Source: Stigmatella erecta
Lineage (GTDB): Bacteria > Myxococcota > Myxococcia > Myxococcales > Myxococcaceae
Assembly: GCF_900111745.1 (NCBI RefSeq)
Contig: NZ_FOIJ01000002.1
Span: 1-64,000, forward strand
Reading direction: 5' to 3'
DNA: 64,000 bases
Both the position numbers and the translations under genes were made by a program. Below are positions 27,168-35,023 of the stretch, piece by piece (position 1 is the stretch's first letter; the number at the start of each line of letters is the position of its first letter). Below the pieces are notes generated by a model. The model searched no databases. It was given only the letters and a program-made list of their open reading frames with translations, and was not told the DNA's origin.

Positions 27168-27860
27168 TCAGGCACTGCGCCGGGCGTAGCCCGCCGTCAG
27201 GCGCCGGATGGCGGCGCACTCGGCCTGCAGGTCCACCGGCCCCTCCTTCTGGGCGAAGGTCATGGCCTCCGCCGGGGCGGTCTCGGGGCGTCCCGCGTTG
27301 AACGGGGGCGACGGCGCATACTCCAGCAAGAGCTGGATCGCCTGCGCGACGACGGGTCCCGCCAGCTCCGCGGCGAGCGTCAGCCCGAAGTCGATCCCCG
27401 CCGTGACGCCTCCGCCGGTCAGCACATGGCCATCCCGGACCACGCGGCCCGCGTCAGGGATGGCGCCGAGATCCGACAGGATCTCGCGCATGCCCCAATG
27501 GCACGCCGCGCGCCGGCCTTCGAGCAGCCCCGCCATCCCCAGCAGCAGCGAGCCCGTGCACACGGACGTCACATACCGCGCCGTGGTGCCCAACCGGCGG
27601 ATCGCCGCCATGAAGACGGCATCCTGCATCACGTCCACGGAGGGGCCGCCCGGCACGCAGAGCACGTCACACCGCGCCACCGACTCCAGCGGGGTCAGGT
27701 CCGTGAGGGTCAACGCCCCCTCGCGGATGGGCTGCCCGCCCACGGAGGCGAACACCAGCTTCGCGCCGGGCACAGCCTGGAGCACCGCCTGCGGACCCAT
27801 GAAGTCGAGGAACGACACCTGCGGGTAGAGCGGGAAAACAATGACGAGGGGTTCAGCCAT
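27168..27860 (-). CDS. DJ-1/PfpI-family protein, isonitrile-hydratase-like
   Basis: 230 residues with the class I glutamine-amidotransferase-like fold: PLYPQVSFLDFMGP carries the Asp used by isonitrile hydratase, and TSVCTGSLLLG the nucleophilic Cys and following Thr. GRRAACHWG completes the site. It may hydrate isonitriles to N-substituted formamides, or act on a related metabolite. It is divergent from a GlxA-type regulator at 27969 that carries the same fold, an arrangement typical of regulator and target. AGGAGT lies before its ATG. Confidence 0.8.
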   Translation of the reverse strand: MAEPLVIVFPLYPQVSFLDFMGPQAVLQAVPGAKLVFASVGGQPIREGALTLTDLTPLESVARCDVLCVPGGPSVDVMQDAVFMAAIRRLGTTARYVTSVCTGSLLLGMAGLLEGRRAACHWGMREILSDLGAIPDAGRVVRDGHVLTGGGVTAGIDFGLTLAAELAGPVVAQAIQLLLEYAPSPPFNAGRPETAPAEAMTFAQKEGPVDLQAECAAIRRLTAGYARRSA

Positions 27861-27879
27861 GTCAGGACTCCTGGGGTCG

Positions 27880-27898
27880 GGTTCCACCGCGTGGAACC
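27880..27898. promoter_or_regulatory. Palindromic operator between divergent DJ-1 and GlxA genes
   Basis: GGTTCCAC and GTGGAACC are perfect 8-base arms around CGC, 20-38 bases upstream of the DJ-1 start. It is a good binding-site candidate for the neighbouring AraC-type regulator. A TTGACA hexamer at 27903-27908 faces the regulator gene and may be its -35 box; the -10 is weak. Confidence 0.55.
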
Positions 27899-27932
27899 GG
27901 GTTTGACATGGACCCTTATGAGGCTTCATCGT

Positions 27933-27971
27933 CATGGCGGAAAGGACGTAGATCCCTTAAATCCCGCCATG
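27933..27971. promoter_or_regulatory. Second inverted repeat overlapping the GlxA start codon
   Basis: CATGGCGG (27933-27940) and CCGCCATG (27964-27971) are perfect arms 23 bases apart; the right arm contains the ATG of the regulator. In mRNA it could hide the start codon, or on DNA act as an operator for autorepression. Confidence 0.35.
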
Positions 27972-28919
27972 GTCCGAGACATTGGGTTGTTGGCCTTCCC
28001 CGGCTTTCAAATCATCGATCTCACCGGTCCCGCCTCCGTGTTCGAGGGGCCCGCCGAGCCCACGGTGCCGCGCGCCTACCGGCTGCACCCGCTGTCCGAG
28101 CGGGGGGGCCTGGTTCGAAGCTCCTCGGGCCTGGAGATCCTGACGCAGCCGCTGGACCGGACCGCGTTCGACACGCTCCTGGCCGTGGGCGGGCCGGGAA
28201 CCCTGGCGGCCATGGAGTCGCCCGCCCTCCTGGAGTTCCTGAAGGCCGCGGCCGCGGACTCCCGGCGCATCGCGAGCGTGTGCACCGGCGCCTTCCTCCT
28301 GGCCGCCGCGGGCCTGCTCGACGGCCGCCGCGCCACCACCCACTGGAAGCAGGCAGCGCTGCTGCAGCGCCTCTTCCCGAAGGTGCGCGTCGACGAGGAG
28401 CGGATCTTCATCCAGGACGGCGCGGTCTGGACCTCCGCGGGCGCCAGCGCCGGCATCGACCTGTCGCTCGCGCTGCTCGAGGAGGACCTCGGCCGAGACG
28501 CCTCTCGCGCCGCGGCCCGGGAGCTGGTCGTCTACCACCGCCGTCCGGGCGGCCAGTCCCAGTTCTCCACGCTGCTCGAGCTGGAGCCGCCCTCGGACCG
28601 CATCCGCCTGGCGCTGACGTTCGCACGCGAGCACCTGCACGAGCCGCTGCCCGTGGAGCGGCTGGCCCAGGCCGCCTGTCTCAGCCCCCGGCAGTTCGGC
28701 CGGGAGTTTCTCGCGGAGACGGGGCAGACCCCCGCCAAGGCCGTGGAGCGGCTGCGGGCCGAGGCCGCCCGGCTGCGCATCGAAACCACCACCGAGTCCA
28801 TCGAGGTGATTGCCCGCGAGACCGGCTTCTCGGATCCCGAGCGCATGCGCCGGGCCTGCCTCCGGGTGTTTGGCCATCCGCCGCAGGCGCTCCGGCGGAC
28901 GGCGCGGGCCACCGGCTGA
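27969..28919 (+). CDS. GlxA-family transcriptional regulator (DJ-1 domain plus AraC HTH)
   Basis: 316 residues. The first 180 form a DJ-1/PfpI-like sensor (AFPGFQIIDLTGPASVF, ASVCTGAFLLAAAG), and the last 100 an AraC-type double HTH (ERLAQAACLSPRQFGREF and ETGFSDPERMRRACLRVFG). Such proteins activate genes for small-molecule catabolism. The gene is divergent from the DJ-1/isonitrile-hydratase-like gene with palindromes between, so it probably controls that gene and itself. The ligand may be the substrate of that enzyme, since both share the fold. Confidence 0.88.
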   Translation: MVRDIGLLAFPGFQIIDLTGPASVFEGPAEPTVPRAYRLHPLSERGGLVRSSSGLEILTQPLDRTAFDTLLAVGGPGTLAAMESPALLEFLKAAAADSRRIASVCTGAFLLAAAGLLDGRRATTHWKQAALLQRLFPKVRVDEERIFIQDGAVWTSAGASAGIDLSLALLEEDLGRDASRAAARELVVYHRRPGGQSQFSTLLELEPPSDRIRLALTFAREHLHEPLPVERLAQAACLSPRQFGREFLAETGQTPAKAVERLRAEAARLRIETTTESIEVIARETGFSDPERMRRACLRVFGHPPQALRRTARATG

Positions 28920-28951
28920 GCGCGTGCGCCCGGCAACGGGCACCCGTCCAC

Positions 28952-28967
28952 GTCGAAACGTTTCGAC
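28952..28967. promoter_or_regulatory. LacI-type operator palindrome
   Basis: GTCGAAACGTTTCGAC is a perfect 16-base palindrome with the central AAACGTTT core typical of LacI-family operators. It lies about 200 bases upstream of the lacI-type gene at 29166 and probably mediates autoregulation. Confidence 0.65.
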
Positions 28968-29165
28968 CCTGTCTCCGCCTCCCTTGACGCACCGGGCCCA
29001 TCGCGGCGTCCCTTCGCCCGGGGGGATTCCCCCGGGGCGCCTGGTTGACGGGCCGGACCGCCATCGCCTATGACCGCAAGGACTTGTTGGGCAGCAGCGC
29101 GCAATTTCAGAAGAGATGGATGTCCGCGGCGCCTTGCGCAGCCGTTGGATTCCGGGCTGGAAGAC

Positions 29166-30278
29166 GTGAGCACCCAAAAACGCCAACGGCCGGTAAGCGG
29201 TAAGACAGGCAAACCCACTGCGGTCCGTGCAAACCTCAGAACGCTGGCGGACCATCTGGGGCTGTCGATCAGCACCGTGTCCCGTGCGCTGAAGGACGGA
29301 CAAGAGGTCCGGCCGGAAACCATCGCGCGGGTAAAGGAGGCGGCCGCTCAGTTCGGCTACGTGCCGAACATCGGGGGCATCCACCTGAGGACCGGCCGGA
29401 CCCTCAAGGTCTGCTCGATCCTCTACGCGCCCGAGGTGGGCGACCACGGCGAGCCGGGCTTCCTCGCCCAGGTCGAAGGCATGTCGAATGGCCTGGAGAC
29501 CTCGGGCTACAACCTGCTCGTCCTGGTGCAGACGGGCCAGCAAGCGCCCCTGGAATCGGTCCGCAAGGTCTATGACCAGCGGCTCGCCGACGCCATCGTG
29601 TTCTCCCGCATCATGCCCATGGACGAGCGGGCCCGGTTCTGCCTGGAGAAGGACTTCCCGTTCGTGAGCTTCGGACGGACCGAGTTGCAGACCCCGCACG
29701 CCTTCGTCGACCACGATGACGAGCACGCCGTCTTCGATGCCACCGTGCGGCTGGCCCGCGAGGGGCACAAGAAGATCGTGATGCTCAACCCGCCCGGCGG
29801 GCTCACCTACATCAGCATGCGGATGCGGGGCTACCAGCGGGCACTGGCCGAGGCGGGCCTGCCCTGGAACGAGTCCCTGGTGCACCAGGGAGATCTCTCC
29901 GTCCGGGCCACCCGCGAGGCCATCGTGCAACTGCTGCAGCGCGAGCCTGCGGCCACGGCGTTCGTCTGCGGCAACCAGATGTCCATGGTGGGCACGCTGG
30001 AGGGACTGTCCGAGAGCGGCCGGGACACGAACCGGGACGGGTTGAGCGTCGTGGGGTTCGGCGGCATGCCGTTCCTCACGCTGTCCGAGGAGCGCGTCAT
30101 CTACTACTACCTGCCCCAGGTACGCGTCGGCACCGTCCTGTCCAACCACCTGCTCGCCCTGCTGAACGGCGAGTCTCCGGAGCAGTTGCAGACGGTTCTG
30201 CCCTACACACGCATGGAGGACTTGCGCGTGTTCCGCACGCACGGCCGCTTCGATCCGTCCAAGCTTCCCCCCCCGTAA
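29166..30278 (+). CDS. LacI-family transcriptional regulator
   Basis: 370 residues from the GTG at 29166, which has GGAAG upstream. Residues about 20-75 hold the LacI HTH and hinge (NLRTLADHLGLSISTVSRAL, then AAAQFGYVPN); the rest is a periplasmic-binding-protein-like sugar-sensing domain (ILYAPEVGDHG, GFGGMPFLTL). An ATG at 29070 extends the frame by 32 residues with no family match, so it is not preferred. No sugar transporter or hydrolase is adjacent; neighbours are an AraC gene and DUF1993. Its target may be elsewhere, with autoregulation through 28952-28967. Confidence 0.85.
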   Translation: MSTQKRQRPVSGKTGKPTAVRANLRTLADHLGLSISTVSRALKDGQEVRPETIARVKEAAAQFGYVPNIGGIHLRTGRTLKVCSILYAPEVGDHGEPGFLAQVEGMSNGLETSGYNLLVLVQTGQQAPLESVRKVYDQRLADAIVFSRIMPMDERARFCLEKDFPFVSFGRTELQTPHAFVDHDDEHAVFDATVRLAREGHKKIVMLNPPGGLTYISMRMRGYQRALAEAGLPWNESLVHQGDLSVRATREAIVQLLQREPAATAFVCGNQMSMVGTLEGLSESGRDTNRDGLSVVGFGGMPFLTLSEERVIYYYLPQVRVGTVLSNHLLALLNGESPEQLQTVLPYTRMEDLRVFRTHGRFDPSKLPPP

Positions 30279-30288
30279 CCCCCTCGGA

Positions 30289-30308
30289 GGCGGCGGCTCA
30301 CCGCCGCC
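30289..30308. terminator. Bidirectional hairpin between convergent genes
   Basis: GGCGGCGG and CCGCCGCC flank CTCA, between the stops of the LacI-type gene and the DUF1993 gene. Confidence 0.65.
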
Positions 30309-30329
30309 CCGAAGTGCCGGCCGGGGCCG

Positions 30330-30836
30330 TCAGAGCTGGCCGATGAAGTCCTGCTTGCCGATGTCCACGCCGTTGTGGCGCAGGATGGCGTAGGCCGTGG
30401 TGAGGTGAAAATAGAAGTTGGGCAGCGAGAACTCGAGCAGCAGGGCCTGGCCCACGAACTGGAACTCGCGGCCGCCCAGCTTGAGGGTGATCTTCCGGTC
30501 CTCGCTGCCGTCCACCTGCGCCGCGTTCACGCTCTTCAGGAACGCGAGCGTCTTCTCGATGCGGGCCTTCAGCTCGGGGAAGGAGCTCTCGGTGTCCGGG
30601 TGGCTGGGCACCTCGATGCCCGCCAGCCGCGCCGCACAGCCCTTCGCGGAGTCACAGGCCATCTGCACCTGGAACGTGAGCGGCAACATGTCGGGCGCCA
30701 GCCGGGCGTTCATGAAGACCGTGGGGTTGATCTTCTTCGCCTCGGCGTGGGCGGCCGCCTTGTCGAGAATCCCAGACAGGTGGCCCAGCATGCGGATGAA
30801 GACGGGGACGGACGCTTGGTACATGGAAAGGGACAT
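30330..30836 (-). CDS. DUF1993 family protein
   Basis: 168 residues, a single DUF1993 domain from start to end: SLSMYQASVPVFIRMLGHLS at the N-terminus, then a helical bundle ending FYFHLTTAYAILRHNGVDIGKQ. The family is related to DinB-like four-helix bundles and is abundant in bacteria and fungi; its activity is unknown. It is cytoplasmic and apparently monocistronic, convergent with the LacI-type gene. Confidence 0.85.
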   Translation of the reverse strand: MSLSMYQASVPVFIRMLGHLSGILDKAAAHAEAKKINPTVFMNARLAPDMLPLTFQVQMACDSAKGCAARLAGIEVPSHPDTESSFPELKARIEKTLAFLKSVNAAQVDGSEDRKITLKLGGREFQFVGQALLLEFSLPNFYFHLTTAYAILRHNGVDIGKQDFIGQL

Positions 30837-30966
30837 GCGCGCGCTTATACGGGCTTCGCCCCGTCAGGGAAAGCAGACGCGCATCCGCCACCGGCGGGCC
30901 CGCACGCGGCGGAGGACGGCGCCCGGGCACCTGGAGCGCCCGGGTGTCTTCCTCCCACGGCCGGGC

Positions 30967-31329
30967 TCAGGCCCGCGCGGGCTTCGAGGCCTCCTCGTCA
31001 CGGCCGTGGACGGCCGCCGGGGGGCTGGTGGCCTCCACCGCGGAGAAGGTCTCCAGAATCTTGTAGGTGTGACTGGCGCCGCGGGGCACCAGCCAGGAGT
31101 CGCCGGGGTTGAGCAGGATGACTTGCCCCTCGAGGTGCAGCTCGGCCCGGCCCTTCAGCACGTAGCCCACCGTCTCGTAGTCCCGGGCCACCGCGGGGGC
31201 AGGCTCTCCAGGACGCTCGTCTTCCCACAGCCGCATGGACACGCGGGTCCCCGAGACGAGGTACTTCTGTCCCATCTCCCCGCGGGGAGAGTGGCGCGCT
31301 TCGACCTTCTTCACGCTGGTGTCACCCAT
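30967..31329 (-). CDS. Cupin-domain protein
   Basis: 120 residues from the ATG at 31329 (MGDTSVKKVEARHSPRG). A small single cupin barrel: the ETVGYVLKGRAELHLEG strand pair and the second motif GDSWLVPRGASHTYKI give metal ligands around Glu and His. Such stand-alone cupins bind metals or small molecules. The frame extends upstream to 31407 without a better start. An imperfect CCCGGGC/GCCCGGG hairpin follows at about 30921-30945. Confidence 0.78.
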   Translation of the reverse strand: MGDTSVKKVEARHSPRGEMGQKYLVSGTRVSMRLWEDERPGEPAPAVARDYETVGYVLKGRAELHLEGQVILLNPGDSWLVPRGASHTYKILETFSAVEATSPPAAVHGRDEEASKPARA

Positions 31330-31461
31330 GCTGCATCTCCTTCCGGTCCGCGGTGGTGTCCGCTGGAGGCCTTCAACGGAAGGTAAGGAAGGCATGGGAT
31401 TCATCACGCCGGGCCGTGCCCGTCTGCCCCCTCTCCAAGGAAGGGGGGCAGGGGCCCGGCC

Positions 31462-31650
31462 TTAGAAGCCCTCGGGCAGAGGCTGAGGGCCGGGGATGAT
31501 ACCGGCGATGTCCGGGTCAACCCCTTCCTCGCCCGGCTGGCGGTCCGCCTTTTCCTTCTTGCGCTGCTCCCGCCGCGCGTCCTTCTCCTTGTTCTTCTCC
31601 TTGCGAGCCAGTTCCTTCTGGCGCTTGGACATTCCTGGGTGTTGCGGCAC
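31462..31650 (-). CDS. Small highly charged protein
   Basis: 62 residues. The GTG at 31650 has a strong GGAGGG ribosome site seven bases upstream, whereas the ATG at 31632 has an AGGA too close to it; hence the GTG start. The N-terminal half is a Lys/Arg/Glu helix (KRQKELARKEKNKEKDARR), probably binding nucleic acid or ribosomes. The C-terminal half is Pro-rich (DPDIAGIIPGPQPLPEGF). I recall similar short proteins in other myxobacteria, but no function is known. Confidence 0.65.
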   Translation of the reverse strand: MPQHPGMSKRQKELARKEKNKEKDARREQRKKEKADRQPGEEGVDPDIAGIIPGPQPLPEGF

Positions 31651-31751
31651 GGTGCCCTCCTTGGCCGTTGCTGCCTATACGTGGGGGAAAACAAAAGGCC
31701 CAGCCCTCATGAAGGGCCAGGCCTTGCGCTGGCAAGTTGAATGACGCTGGG

Positions 31752-31952
31752 TTAAGCGGCGCGTACGTTCTGCGCCTGAAGCCCCTTGGGGCCCCGCGTC
31801 ACTTCGAACTCGACCTTCTGTCCCTCGGCCAGCGTCCGGAACCCATCCATGTTGATCGCGGAGTGATGGCAGAACACATCCTCCCCGCCATCCTGGGCGA
31901 TGAACCCGAACCCCTTGGCATCATTGAACCACTTCACGGTACCAGTAGCCAT
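31752..31952 (-). CDS. Cold-shock protein (CspA family)
   Basis: 66 residues, the exact family length. [19 protein letters not shown] contains RNP1 (KGFGFI) and VFCHHSAI corresponds to RNP2 (VFVHFSAI), with Cys and His at the usual Val/Phe positions. It binds single-stranded RNA or DNA as a chaperone. A long untranslated leader separates it from the divergent Spy-like gene, as is common for cold-shock genes. Longer frames to 32087 are leader read-through. Confidence 0.92.
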   Translation of the reverse strand: MATGTVKWFNDAKGFGFIAQDGGEDVFCHHSAINMDGFRTLAEGQKVEFEVTRGPKGLQAQNVRAA

Positions 31953-32186
31953 TGCTCTTCTTCTTTCCACTGCCCGAGCGGACATCGCTCCGGCACCTCC
32001 CCGTACCACAGCCGGGGAGCCACAGGTGTAACGTCCGTCGTACGCTCTGTCATTCCCAATGCACTCCGGGCCTTCACACTTCTTCACAGGGCCTGGGCAC
32101 GCCGTTCACACGCGCTTTCTACGTTCGGCTCCACACACAACGGGCTCGAGGCGCCACCGCGCCAGGCCCCTTCCGGGAGCACGCGC

Positions 32187-32672
32187 ATGTGGGGATTTCT
32201 CTTCGGTACCGCCTGTCTGGCAGGCCTCTTTCACACCCTGCGGGGTGATGGACACTCCAGGCGCTGGGGGTGGCGCGGCCAGCTGCGGCGCGTCTTCCAG
32301 CGGCTGGACACCTCCCCTGGCCAGGAGAAGGTGTTCGTCCAGGCCGCGGACGACGTGGCCGCCTCCTTCGGCAAGCTGCGTGGCGAGCTGGAGGCCACCC
32401 GGGCCGCCGTGGCCCGCGCCCTGCGCGGCGAGCAGTTCGATGCGGGCGCGCTGCGCGAGCTGACGGAGCGTCAGGACGCCCTGCTCGCGGACCTGCGCGA
32501 GACGGTCCGCACCTCGCTGGCCCGCATCCACGAGGCGTTGGATCCCCGCCAGCGCGAGGACCTGGCGGACCTCATCGAGCACGGCCGCGGCATGGGGTAC
32601 CCCCCCCCTCACCCCTTCCACCGGCATGGGCGCGGCCACGGGTGGCGCGGCGCTCCCCCGCCCTGCGCCTGA
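32187..32672 (+). CDS. Spy-like periplasmic heavy-metal/envelope-stress protein
   Basis: 161 residues: an N-terminal hydrophobic segment (MWGFLFGTACLAGLFHTLRG), a long helical bundle of charged heptads (about 45-135: FGKLRGELEATRAAVARALR, ELTERQDALLADLR), then a His/Gly-rich end (HPFHRHGRGHGW). The pattern DPRQREDLADLIEHG recalls the LTxxQ motif of Spy/CpxP/ZraP proteins, which chaperone envelope proteins or bind Zn. It leads an operon with a CpxR/CpxA-like pair, matching the CpxP-CpxRA arrangement. GGGAG precedes the ATG. Confidence 0.7.
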   Translation: MWGFLFGTACLAGLFHTLRGDGHSRRWGWRGQLRRVFQRLDTSPGQEKVFVQAADDVAASFGKLRGELEATRAAVARALRGEQFDAGALRELTERQDALLADLRETVRTSLARIHEALDPRQREDLADLIEHGRGMGYPPPHPFHRHGRGHGWRGAPPPCA

Positions 32673-32703
32673 GCCCTGTCTCCGCACGCACCTGGAGCCT
32701 TCC

Positions 32704-32889
32704 ATGCGCCGCCGCGTTCTCATCGTCCTGCTCGCCCTGGGCACGGTGGGGGGCTATGCCTCGGGCATCGCCCACCTCGTCCAACGCCGCCCCTGCCCCC
32801 GTTCCGGGGAGGCCCCCTCCTGGCCTCCCCCGGAGTGCCCCACGGCCCTCGCGGCCCCCGGGGGCCCTGCCCCCGCCCACCCGCGTTAG
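32704..32889 (+). CDS. Small single-pass membrane protein
   Basis: 61 residues: basic start (MRRR), one helix (VLIVLLALGTVGGYASGIAHLV) and a Pro/Cys tail. It lies between the Spy-like gene and the response-regulator gene in the same direction with short gaps, so it is probably part of the operon. The function is unknown; the tail would face the periplasm. Confidence 0.55.
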   Translation: MRRRVLIVLLALGTVGGYASGIAHLVQRRPCPRSGEAPSWPPPECPTALAAPGGPAPAHPR

Positions 32890-32903
32890 AGTCCCCGCCC
32901 GCC

Positions 32904-33584
32904 ATGCCCACCCGCGTCCTGCTCATCGACGACGACACCCGGATGTACGAGCTGCTCTCGCAGTACCTGGGGCAGAACGGCATCTCGGTGGCCCATGCCG
33001 CCGATGGGGGGCGCGGCCTGGCGGCCCTGGAGGCCAGCGCCTACGACGCGGTGCTGCTGGACGTGATGATGCCGGGCATGGATGGCCTGGAGGTGTGCAA
33101 GCGCATCCGCGCGAAGCAGCAGGTGCCCATCCTCATGCTCACCGCGCGGGGTGACGAGACCGACCGCGTGGTGGGCCTGGAGCTGGGCGCGGATGACTAC
33201 CTGCCCAAGCCCTTCAGCCCCCGGGAGCTGCTGGCCCGGCTGCGCGCGGTGCTCCGGCGCGCCCAGCCCACGTCCGTGGCGGACCGGATGGAGGCCCACG
33301 GCGTCTCCATCGACGTGGCGGGGCGGGAGGTGAAGGTGGCGGGCCGGACCGTGGAGCTCACCGGCCTCGAGTTCGATCTGCTCGTGGCGCTCGTGCGCCG
33401 CGCGGGCCGCGTCATTCCCCGCGATGCGCTGCTCGGCGAGGCGGGCCGCAGTGACACGGTGGTGGGCGAGCGCACCGTGGATGTTCACATCTCCCACCTG
33501 CGGCAGAAGCTCGGCGACGAGGGCGGCCGGCTCATCAAGACCGTGCGCGGGGTGGGCTACGTGTTCGCCAAGGAGGGCGGGTGA
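32904..33584 (+). CDS. OmpR-family response regulator (CpxR-like)
   Basis: 226 residues. Receiver with the acidic pair IDDD, phosphoacceptor in VLLDVMMPGMDG (about Asp53), Thr in LMLTARGD and Lys in YLPKPF. The C-terminal winged helix ends ERTVDVHISHLRQKLGDEGG and IKTVRGVGYVF. The closest named type is CpxR/RstA. Its stop overlaps the kinase start (TGATG). It probably regulates the Spy-like gene at the head of this operon. Confidence 0.9.
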   Translation: MPTRVLLIDDDTRMYELLSQYLGQNGISVAHAADGGRGLAALEASAYDAVLLDVMMPGMDGLEVCKRIRAKQQVPILMLTARGDETDRVVGLELGADDYLPKPFSPRELLARLRAVLRRAQPTSVADRMEAHGVSIDVAGREVKVAGRTVELTGLEFDLLVALVRRAGRVIPRDALLGEAGRSDTVVGERTVDVHISHLRQKLGDEGGRLIKTVRGVGYVFAKEGG

Positions 33585-34999
33585 TGCGTGGGCCTCCCCC
33601 ACCAGGCCAGCGGGCTCCCCGGGGCCCCGGACGGGGCGGCCAGCGGGACTTCCGGGCGCTGGAGCAGGGCAGGCCCTGGGGCCGCCAGGGCCGGCCGGGC
33701 CCCTGGCGGATGACGCGCCTGGGCCACTACATCCGCGCCCGCCTGCACCGGCGCATCTTCATCTGGTTCGGCCTGTCCATCCTCATCACCGGCGTGATGG
33801 TGGCCACGGTGATGAACCTCATGGGCGGCTCGAACTGGGCCCAGGAGCTGGAGCGCGTCCGGCATTTCGTCAGCAACCGCTTCGCCGAGGTCTGGGACGT
33901 GCCCGGGCGGCGCGAGGCCCTCGTCCGGGACATCTCCCAAGACCTGGGGGTGGACCTGGAGCTGCGAGGCCCCACAGGAGCGCTGCTGAACCCGGAGGGG
34001 CCCCGGTGCGCCAAGCCGGACTTCTCCGTGGACGTGGTGCGCGAGGGCAGCCCGTTGGGTTCGCTGCACGCCTGTTACTGGAACTCGCGGCGGAAGAGCC
34101 CCTGGCGCGTCCTGCCCTTCGTGCTGTCCGGGGCCATGTTGTGGCTGCTGTCAGGCATGATTGCCCGGCGGCTGACGCGCCCCATGGACGAGCTGGTCCG
34201 GGCCGCGCGCGCCCTGGGGGCCGGACAGCTGGAGACCCGGGCCCAGCTGGGCCGCGATGCCACGAGCGAGGTGGGCGTGCTCGCGGATGCCTTCAACGAC
34301 ATGGCCGCCCGCATCGAGCGGCAGATGGCGGACCAGCGCGAGCTGCTCGCCACGGTGTCCCATGAGCTGCGCACACCGCTCGCCCACCTGCGGGTGCTCA
34401 CCGAGCTGCTCCGGGAAGGGGCCAGCACCCCGGCGACGTTGGATCAGGTGGACCGCGAAGTCGTCGAGCTGGACGTGCTGGTGGGCGAGCTGCTCGCCAG
34501 CTCCCGGCTGGACTTTGGCCAGGTGACCTCCCGCCCCCTGGAGGGCCCGGAGCTCGCGGCGCGCGCCCTGGAGCGGACCGGCATGCCCCCGGAGCTGCTG
34601 TCCGTGGAGACCCCGGACACGGCCCTCTCCGGGGATGCGACGCTGCTCGGCCGGGCGCTCGCGAACCTCCTGGACAATGCGCGCAAGCACGCCGGGGGCG
34701 CGGTGGCGCTGCGGCTCCTGGAGCGGGAGGGGGCGCTGGCCTTCTGCGTGGAGGACCGGGGCCCCGGGCTTCTTCCTGGAGAGGAGACGCGCATCTTCGC
34801 CCCCTTCTACCGGCAGGACCGGGGCGCCGAGGCGCGCGAGGGAGGATCGCTCGGACTGGGGCTGGCCCTGGTGCAGCGCATCGCCCGGGCCCACGGCGGT
34901 GACGCCTTCGCGGAGAACCTCCCGGAAGGAGGCGCCCGCGTGGGGTTCACGCTGCTGAGGACAGGCCCCCGGGGGCCCACGCCCCTGCCCCCCGCCTGA
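33584..34999 (+). CDS. CpxA-like sensor histidine kinase
   Basis: 471 residues. A basic Gly/Pro-rich cytoplasmic tail of about 40 residues precedes TM1 (IFIWFGLSILITGVMVATVM), then a short periplasmic domain, TM2 (VLPFVLSGAMLWLLSGMIA), HAMP, and the kinase core with ELLATVSHELRTPLAHL, NLLDNARKHA and DRGPGL. The sensor is small, as in CpxA. The ATG at 33584 overlaps the regulator stop; a GTG three bases earlier is equivalent. The unusually long basic N-terminus might be a false extension, with the true start at MTRLGHYIRARLHRR (about 33710). Confidence 0.85.
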   Translation: MRGPPPPGQRAPRGPGRGGQRDFRALEQGRPWGRQGRPGPWRMTRLGHYIRARLHRRIFIWFGLSILITGVMVATVMNLMGGSNWAQELERVRHFVSNRFAEVWDVPGRREALVRDISQDLGVDLELRGPTGALLNPEGPRCAKPDFSVDVVREGSPLGSLHACYWNSRRKSPWRVLPFVLSGAMLWLLSGMIARRLTRPMDELVRAARALGAGQLETRAQLGRDATSEVGVLADAFNDMAARIERQMADQRELLATVSHELRTPLAHLRVLTELLREGASTPATLDQVDREVVELDVLVGELLASSRLDFGQVTSRPLEGPELAARALERTGMPPELLSVETPDTALSGDATLLGRALANLLDNARKHAGGAVALRLLEREGALAFCVEDRGPGLLPGEETRIFAPFYRQDRGAEAREGGSLGLGLALVQRIARAHGGDAFAENLPEGGARVGFTLLRTGPRGPTPLPPA

Positions 35000-35023
35000 G
35001 CCTCGGGCGAAACGCCCGGAGGA

